Assembly: GCA_009699645.1 (NCBI GenBank)
Contig: WLNU01000013.1
Location: 1 to 16,948 of the forward strand
Length of the DNA stretch: 16,948 nt
From: Actinomycetota bacterium
Lineage (GTDB): Bacteria; Actinomycetota; Actinomycetes; Nanopelagicales; Nanopelagicaceae
Direction of reading: 5' to 3'
Positions 12,768 through 16,948 of the stretch are shown here, piece by piece (position 1 is the first letter of the stretch; each line of letters starts with the position of its first letter). Made by a program: the position numbers and the translations under genes. The notes under the pieces are model-generated. The model had not been told where the DNA came from. It did not search any database and saw only the letters and a program-made list of their open reading frames with translations.

Positions 12768-14084
12768 ATGTCCATGAAATCAACGCTCTCGGTTATTGGC
12801 TGCGGATATTTAGGTGCAACACATGCAGCCTGTATGTCATCCCTTGGTTTCACCGTCATTGGTGTTGACACAGATCCAGTTAAGGTTGCGATGCTCTCGC
12901 GCGGTGAGCTCCCCTTTTATGAGCCCGGCCTAGATACCTTATTAGCCCAAGAGATTAAATCCGGACGCTTAACATTTACAACTGATTTTTCTGCTATCGC
13001 CGATGCCGACATTCACTTTGTCTGTGTTGGTACACCCCAGAGCAAAGATGGATTAGCCGCTGATCTGACTTACGTGAAATCGGCAGTTACTGCCATTGCA
13101 CCTCATTTAAAAGAGGGTGCACTCGTAGTTGGAAAATCAACGGTCCCAGTTGGAACGGCCCAATCTCTACGCGAAGAGCTTGCACAGATAGCGCCACAGG
13201 CCGACCTTGCATGGAATCCAGAGTTTTTACGTGAGGGCTTTGCCGTTGAAGATACATTGACACCTAACCGCCTTGTTGTTGGTGTTGCTAATGATCGCGC
13301 CGAGCAGATTCTCAAAGATGTCTATGCACCTATCCTGGCCCTTGGTACTCCTTGGATTCGCGCCGATCTTCCAACTGCCGAACTCGTTAAGGTAGCTGCG
13401 AACTCATTTCTTGCAACAAAGATCTCATTTATTAATGCAATGGCTGAAGTTTGTGAAGCCGCTGGCGGAGATGTCACTGTTCTTGCAAAGGCAATCGGTT
13501 ATGACCCACGTATCGGTAGCCGCTTCTTACAAGCAGGAATTGGTTTCGGTGGTGGCTGTCTACCTAAAGATATCCGTGCATTTATGGCGCGCGCCGAAGA
13601 GCTTGGTGCCAAGCAGGCACTTGAATTCTTGCGAGAGATTGATGCAATTAATTTACGTGCCCGCCAGCGTGTGATCGATGTTGTGCGCAGTGATTTATCG
13701 GAGGATTTAACGCAGTACACAATCGCAGTGCTAGGTGCGACCTTTAAACCAGATAGTGATGATGTGCGCGACTCCCCAGCACTCGATATCGCCGTGCAGT
13801 TGCACGCCGCCGGCGCCACTGTTGTTGTGCACGATCCCAAAGGTATTGAGCCCGCCCGCAAACGCTTCCCTACCCTCACCTTTGCCGAATCTGTGAGCGA
13901 TTGCGTGAAAGGTGCTGATTTAATTCTGCACTTAACTGAGTGGAAAGAGTATCGAGCCCTCGATCCTTTAGTAATCGGAAAATTAGTTAAAAACAAGATG
14001 ATTATCGATGGACGCAACGCCCTTGATCGCGAACTATGGAGAAGTGCGGGTTGGAAGTTCCACGCATTAGGACGCAGCGATTAA
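12768..14084 (+). CDS. UDP-glucose/GDP-mannose dehydrogenase family enzyme (UDP-glucose 6-dehydrogenase)
   Basis: A 438-residue NAD-dependent sugar-nucleotide dehydrogenase, probably oxidising UDP-glucose to UDP-glucuronate in two steps. The N-terminal Rossmann fold is SVIGCGYLGATHAACMSSLG (8-27), with the acidic D34 at the end of strand 2 for the NAD ribose. VGTPQSKDG (88-95) and KSTVPVGT (123-130) follow. NPEFLREGFAVED (150-162) holds the catalytic glutamate region. ELVKVAANSFLATKISFINAMAE (205-227) supplies K208 and N212, and GFGGGCLPKD (259-268) the nucleophile C264. The C-terminal UDP-binding domain begins near AVLGATFKPDSDDVRDSPA. The exact donor (UDP-glucose versus another sugar nucleotide) cannot be fixed from sequence. 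The first ATG (12768) and third codon ATG (12774) are both usable; the promoter position favours 12774. It would feed the surface glycan made by the adjacent genes. Confidence 0.92.
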   Translation: MSMKSTLSVIGCGYLGATHAACMSSLGFTVIGVDTDPVKVAMLSRGELPFYEPGLDTLLAQEIKSGRLTFTTDFSAIADADIHFVCVGTPQSKDGLAADLTYVKSAVTAIAPHLKEGALVVGKSTVPVGTAQSLREELAQIAPQADLAWNPEFLREGFAVEDTLTPNRLVVGVANDRAEQILKDVYAPILALGTPWIRADLPTAELVKVAANSFLATKISFINAMAEVCEAAGGDVTVLAKAIGYDPRIGSRFLQAGIGFGGGCLPKDIRAFMARAEELGAKQALEFLREIDAINLRARQRVIDVVRSDLSEDLTQYTIAVLGATFKPDSDDVRDSPALDIAVQLHAAGATVVVHDPKGIEPARKRFPTLTFAESVSDCVKGADLILHLTEWKEYRALDPLVIGKLVKNKMIIDGRNALDRELWRSAGWKFHALGRSD

Positions 14085-14115
14085 CGAGAGCGAAGTAATC
14101 GACGCACTCCTTGCA

Positions 14116-14475
14116 ATGAAGGTGTGGGCCGTCGTCGGTCTTGGTAATAATCCAGATCGCGCAGCCTTTGGTGTTGCCAAACTATTACAGGACAAGGGTC
14201 ACCAGATTATTCCGGTCTATCCACGCGCCGAAGTCGTACATGGGCAGATTGGTTATAAGGCACTAAGTGAGATTCCAGTACAGGTTGATGTCGTTGACTG
14301 CTTTGTGAACTCATCCATAGTGGGAAAGGTTGTCGATGAGGCGATTGCAATCGGTGCAAAGGCCGTTTGGCTTCAGTTAGATGTTATCGATGAATCTGCA
14401 GTTGCTCGGGCACAGGCCGCGGGATTATTGACGGTCATGAATCGTTGTCCAGCAATTGAATATCGAAGCCGCTAA
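14116..14475 (+). CDS. CoA-binding (YccU-like) protein; start probably further upstream
   Basis: A Rossmann-fold CoA-binding domain protein like E. coli YccU, of unknown function. From the ATG it has 119 residues: AVVGLGNNPDRAAFGVAKLL (5-24) is the dinucleotide/CoA-binding loop, IIPVYPRAEVVHGQIGYKAL (34-53) follows, VDVVDCFVNSS (57-67) is typical, and the ending VMNRCPAIEYRSR matches the family's 'MdRCPAIE'. Relatives start about 12 residues earlier. The 12 codons before this ATG, from 14080, read INESEVIDALLA in frame and resemble the expected first helix. The only start-like codon there is ATT at 14080, which overlaps the TAA of the dehydrogenase (14082-14084) and has AGGA 7 nt upstream. 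I give the ATG coordinates but think the longer form likely. The gene ends exactly where the convergent purE gene ends. Confidence 0.85.
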   Translation: MKVWAVVGLGNNPDRAAFGVAKLLQDKGHQIIPVYPRAEVVHGQIGYKALSEIPVQVDVVDCFVNSSIVGKVVDEAIAIGAKAVWLQLDVIDESAVARAQAAGLLTVMNRCPAIEYRSR

Positions 14476-14982
14476 CTAAAATCCAGTTTTTTGATTTCGA
14501 CGCGATGTTAAGTTGGCAGCCTTTGCCTTTGCTTCGACGTTAATATCTTTCAGAGCTTGAGCTACCTTGGCTGAGATTGCAGCATCTGAGGCTCCTAAAA
14601 TGCGAGCAGCAAGTAGCGCGGCATTCTTAGCATTTCCTACACCTACCGTTGCAACTGGGATTCCTGCAGGCATCTGCACAATAGAGAGTAATGAGTCCAT
14701 TCCATCTAAGTTTTTTAGGGCAATTGGAACACCGATGACTGGCAGCGTAGTAAGAGATGCAACCATGCCTGGCAGATGTGCGGCCCCGCCTGCACCAGCG
14801 ATAATTACTTTGTAGCCTTTAGCGGCAGCGTTCTGTGCAAACTCCACCATTTCAACTGGCATGCGATGAGCCGATACAACATCGGCATCGTAGGAGATTC
14901 CGAGTTCATCTAAAGTTTTGGCAGCCTCTTCCATGATGGGCCAGTCAGAGTCTGATCCCATGATTAGTGCAACATCACTCAT
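14476..14982 (-). CDS. purE: N5-carboxyaminoimidazole ribonucleotide mutase
   Basis: A 168-residue class I PurE, which converts N5-CAIR to CAIR in purine synthesis. The active-site pieces are [10 protein letters not shown] (8-17), VSAHRMP (36-42, with H39 and R40), and [14 protein letters not shown] (62-75, H69). [22 protein letters not shown] lies further on. A C-terminal charged tail of about 15 residues ([17 protein letters not shown]) is unremarkable. It follows purK with an 8-bp overlap. A GGAG ribosome binding site within the last codons of purK serves the ATG. Its product is used by later purine genes that lie elsewhere. Confidence 0.96.
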   Translation of the reverse strand: MSDVALIMGSDSDWPIMEEAAKTLDELGISYDADVVSAHRMPVEMVEFAQNAAAKGYKVIIAGAGGAAHLPGMVASLTTLPVIGVPIALKNLDGMDSLLSIVQMPAGIPVATVGVGNAKNAALLAARILGASDAAISAKVAQALKDINVEAKAKAANLTSRRNQKTGF

Positions 14983-16087
14983 CGATTTCTCCGCTCATGT
15001 AATCAAGGGCGTGCTGGACTTCGTGGCTTAATTCTACGGCGTCATTGCCTAAGAGAGTTACATGACCAATCTTGCGACCTGGGCGCACATCTTTCTTATA
15101 GTGATGGAACTTTAAGCCTGGATTTCTTGCCATCAGGTGCAGATATGGTCGATACATATCTGTTTTACTCGAGCCAAGGATATTTCCCATAACGGCAACA
15201 GGTGCACTCATCGATGTATCCCCAAGTGGTAAATCTAAAACCGCGCGCAGATGCTGCTCGAACTGTGATGTCACCGAACCTTCGATAGTCCAGTGGCCCG
15301 AATTATGGGGGCGCATAGCAAGCTCATTAATAAATAGTTGATCACCTTTAACAAACATCTCAACTGCCATCACTCCAATAAGGCTGATCTCCTGTGCAAT
15401 ATCTAGCGCCAATTTCTGCGCCATTGCGCTCATCTCTGCATTCAACTGTGGTGCTGGCGTAAGAGTCATTGTGCAGATTCCATCAACCTGCACAGTTTGT
15501 GTAGGCGCCCATGTGCTTGCCTGGCCGTGAGGTGAGCGGGCAACCATTACAGCGATCTCATAGTCAAATTCGACGAGCTCTTCGATCAAAACCTTTCCTA
15601 CCTCTGCGATGAGTGCACTTAACTCTTTCTCAGAGTTAATTTTCCATACTCCGCGGCCGTCATACCCACCTGAAATAGCCTTTGCTATCAATGGATATCC
15701 GGTAACACCGTGTGCTGTTGTTACAACGCTAGATTTTGGCGATGGAAAGTTGCTCAACCGTTGGCGCATCTGCGCCTTATCTTGTGAGTAAATAAATGCA
15801 CTAGAGCTCGGTCTTACAACAACTCCTGCCGCTTCAAGGGCCTTAATGACGCTCAGTGGAATTAGCTCATGTTCAAAAGTTACGACATCACATCTCTTGG
15901 CAAACTCAAGGACCGTATCGACATCTGCATAATTACCAACAACATGATGGGCAATGTGTGCACCACTGTCTTTAGAACTCTGCGCTAATAAGAGGAGATT
16001 AATGCCGAGGTCGATTGCCGGTGCAACGCTCATTCGGGCGAGCTGACCGGCACCTATGATGCCAACTGTAGGGAAGGAATCGCTCAC
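14975..16087 (-). CDS. purK: N5-carboxyaminoimidazole ribonucleotide synthase (ATP-grasp)
   Basis: A 370-residue ATP-grasp enzyme that makes N5-CAIR from AIR, bicarbonate and ATP. The N-terminal segment [13 protein letters not shown] (8-20) and FEHELIP (about 95-101) belong to the pre-ATP-grasp domain. [18 protein letters not shown] carries the P-loop-like lid and ATP lysine. [20 protein letters not shown] and [21 protein letters not shown] supply the metal-binding and substrate residues. The start is GTG at 16087, 4 nt after the birA stop. TACGAT ends 6 nt before the GTG and there is no Shine-Dalgarno, suggesting a leaderless start as well as coupling with birA. purE follows with overlapping ends. 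Confidence 0.95.
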   Translation of the reverse strand: MSDSFPTVGIIGAGQLARMSVAPAIDLGINLLLLAQSSKDSGAHIAHHVVGNYADVDTVLEFAKRCDVVTFEHELIPLSVIKALEAAGVVVRPSSSAFIYSQDKAQMRQRLSNFPSPKSSVVTTAHGVTGYPLIAKAISGGYDGRGVWKINSEKELSALIAEVGKVLIEELVEFDYEIAVMVARSPHGQASTWAPTQTVQVDGICTMTLTPAPQLNAEMSAMAQKLALDIAQEISLIGVMAVEMFVKGDQLFINELAMRPHNSGHWTIEGSVTSQFEQHLRAVLDLPLGDTSMSAPVAVMGNILGSSKTDMYRPYLHLMARNPGLKFHHYKKDVRPGRKIGHVTLLGNDAVELSHEVQHALDYMSGEIDE

Positions 16088-16091
16088 TGGC

Positions 16092-16838
16092 TTATCGTAG
16101 ATGAACTATGTCAGCGGCTTGAACGTGGGCTCCAGTATCTAATACCAACTCGCCTCGTCCGCTTATGGATACAGCTATTGCGCTTTCTATCTGGCCATCT
16201 GGATACTCCACTCGAACCTTGCGCCCAATCGTGGCGCTCATCTGGCCATAGGTAGCCATTATCTCATCGCTGCCAGAATCCCAATTTATAAAGTTGGTTT
16301 CAAAGATTTTTAGTAGATCGGATAGTAATTGGTTTCGATTCAGAGATTGCGCACCTTCGATAAAAATCGATGTAGCCGTTGGCACTGGAAGCTCTGAAGG
16401 CTGCATGGCAACATTTATTCCGATACCTATAACCACGCCATTACCAACGAGCTCGGCAATAAGCCCCGATACTTTTTTATCTTTTATTAAAATATCGTTG
16501 GGCCACTTTACTTGTGCGTTGTACTGAGAAAGTTTCTGCGCAACACTGACACCAGCAATCAGCGGAATCCATCCCCAATCATCGCGATTTCTTTGTGGCT
16601 CGATATAGATAGAAAATAAAAGAGCACTAGACTTTGGCGCATCAAAAGTTCGCGCTAAGCGTCCACGTCCACCACTTTGATATTCGGCGGCAATAACATC
16701 ACCTGCGCGAGCATCACCGGCTCGCACGCACGCGACTAAATCGCTCTGTGTAGATGCCGTGAGTTCAACCACGCTTACTCGCCAGTACTGCGTCACTGCA
16801 GCATTGATTATCGAACTATCGAGGGGCGTGCTTAGCAT
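16092..16838 (-). CDS. birA: Biotin--[acetyl-CoA-carboxylase] ligase (no DNA-binding domain)
   Basis: A 248-residue biotin protein ligase, which activates biotin as biotinyl-AMP and attaches it to carboxylase carrier proteins. The family motifs are ELTASTQSDLV (25-35), EYQSGGRGRLARTF (52-65, the biotinyl-AMP-binding loop), LLFSIYIEP (73-81), KWPNDILIKDKKVSGLIAE (111-129) and GIGINV (138-143). The small C-terminal SH3-like domain is present (GRKVRVEYPDGQIE region). There is no N-terminal helix-turn-helix, so it is an enzyme only and does not repress biotin genes. The start at 16838 is chosen over an ATG at 16886 because GGAGAGAG lies directly upstream and the longer form would overlap the divergent carboxylase gene. 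Confidence 0.92.
   Translation of the reverse strand: MLSTPLDSSIINAAVTQYWRVSVVELTASTQSDLVACVRAGDARAGDVIAAEYQSGGRGRLARTFDAPKSSALLFSIYIEPQRNRDDWGWIPLIAGVSVAQKLSQYNAQVKWPNDILIKDKKVSGLIAELVGNGVVIGIGINVAMQPSELPVPTATSIFIEGAQSLNRNQLLSDLLKIFETNFINWDSGSDEIMATYGQMSATIGRKVRVEYPDGQIESAIAVSISGRGELVLDTGAHVQAADIVHLR
16094..16099 (-). promoter_or_regulatory. Putative -10 of a leaderless purK transcript (TACGAT) overlapping the birA stop
   Basis: Minus strand TACGAT then AAGCCA then GTG at 16087. The last base of the hexamer is the first base of the birA TAA stop, so coding and promoter sequence overlap. No Shine-Dalgarno precedes the GTG. Confidence 0.5.
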
Positions 16839-16856
16839 TTCTCTCTCCACGCCTAG

Positions 16857-16863
16857 TACCGTA
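16857..16863. promoter_or_regulatory. Shared TACCGTA: overlapping -10 elements for the carboxylase gene (+) and birA (-)
   Basis: On the plus strand TACCGT (16857-16862) ends 6 nt before the carboxylase ATG at 16869. On the minus strand the same bases read TACGGT (16863-16858), 19 nt before the birA ATG, giving a short leader that contains the birA ribosome binding site GGAGAGAG. One 7-bp sequence could therefore serve both directions. Confidence 0.4.
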
Positions 16864-16868
16864 GGGGC

Positions 16869-16948
16869 ATGAGCCGTGATATGCATACAACTGCCGGAAA
16901 AATCGAAGATCTACGCGCACGAGTCGAGGAAGCGGTCCACGCTGGTTC
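16869..16948 (+). CDS. Acyl-CoA carboxylase beta subunit, N-terminus (partial)
   Basis: Only the first 26 codons are present: MSRDMHTTAGKIEDLRARVE followed by EAVHAG, running off the window edge. The 'HTTAGKIEDLRARVEEA' style is typical of actinobacterial acyl-CoA (propionyl/acetyl) carboxylase beta subunits (AccD/PccB), which start with this helix before the carboxyltransferase fold. The divergent neighbour birA supports the call, since BirA biotinylates the alpha subunit of this complex, and birA/accD pairing is known in mycobacteria. Identity rests on a short peptide plus context. There is no Shine-Dalgarno; TACCGT ends 6 nt before the ATG. Confidence 0.7.
   Translation, partial: MSRDMHTTAGKIEDLRARVEEAVHAG

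Noticed and set aside
13499..14017. 172-residue antisense open frame inside the dehydrogenase gene
   Set aside because: Shadow frame opposite a conserved enzyme with intact catalytic motifs; no independent evidence.
16839..16886. Longer BirA start at 16886
   Set aside because: It overlaps the divergent carboxylase gene, whereas the ATG at 16838 has GGAGAGAG immediately upstream.

Overview
The window looks like a compact, moderately low-GC (roughly 45-50% by eye) genome of a planktonic actinobacterium, most plausibly the freshwater acI/Nanopelagicales group. The evidence for Actinobacteria is the DUF3117 small protein, the actinobacterial-type DapD, the mrp-tatB-htrA neighbourhood next to a CBS/DUF1003 pair, and the LCP...purE-purK-birA-accD neighbourhood. 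Both neighbourhoods resemble gene order I know from Mycobacterium tuberculosis (around Rv1201c-Rv1234 and around Rv3265c-Rv3280). The lineage assignment is inference from gene content and compactness. No RNA genes, mobile elements, CRISPR arrays or long repeats were seen. No intergenic gap exceeds about 80 bp.

Layout. (1) 1-674, plus strand: the end of a CBS-domain (MgtE-N type) protein, then a DUF1003 membrane protein. (2) 642-6833, minus strand, in transcription order: LOG-family nucleotide hydrolase, SRPBCC protein, stand-alone sigma-region-4-like protein, DUF3117 protein, leucyl aminopeptidase pepA, O-methyltransferase, HtrA-like protease, TatB, Mrp ATPase. This block covers protein quality control, export and Fe-S delivery. 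(3) 6864-7781, plus: dapD for lysine/diaminopimelate synthesis, divergent from the LOG gene. (4) 7761-11611, minus: glycosyltransferase 2, ABC-2 permease, ABC ATPase, and a secreted SpoIID/LytB protein; this is a surface-polysaccharide assembly and export unit. (5) 11648-14475, plus: LytR-CpsA-Psr (LCP) ligase, UDP-glucose/GDP-mannose dehydrogenase family enzyme, CoA-binding protein. Regions 4 and 5 together supply sugar-acid precursor, glycosyl transfer, export, attachment to peptidoglycan and wall remodelling. (6) 14476-16838, minus: birA, purK, purE. (7) 16869 to the end, plus: the first 26 codons of an acyl-CoA carboxylase beta subunit, divergent from birA. BirA would biotinylate the partner subunit of that carboxylase.

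The most striking feature not explained by the genes themselves is promoter architecture. At ten starts a TANNNT hexamer (most often TAGNCT) ends exactly 6 or 7 nt before the ATG/GTG, with no Shine-Dalgarno between. That is the geometry expected for leaderless mRNAs. It corrects two start codons (LOG gene, dehydrogenase) and shows stop codons of one gene reused inside the -10 of the next. Genes lacking this hexamer mostly have a Shine-Dalgarno or a stop/start overlap instead. Other points of interest are a possible AUU start on the CoA-binding gene, an O-methyltransferase that has lost the usual metal-binding aspartates, an Mrp without the C-terminal CxxC, and a 63-residue orphan sigma-4-like protein. 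I did not find a clearly new multi-gene system.
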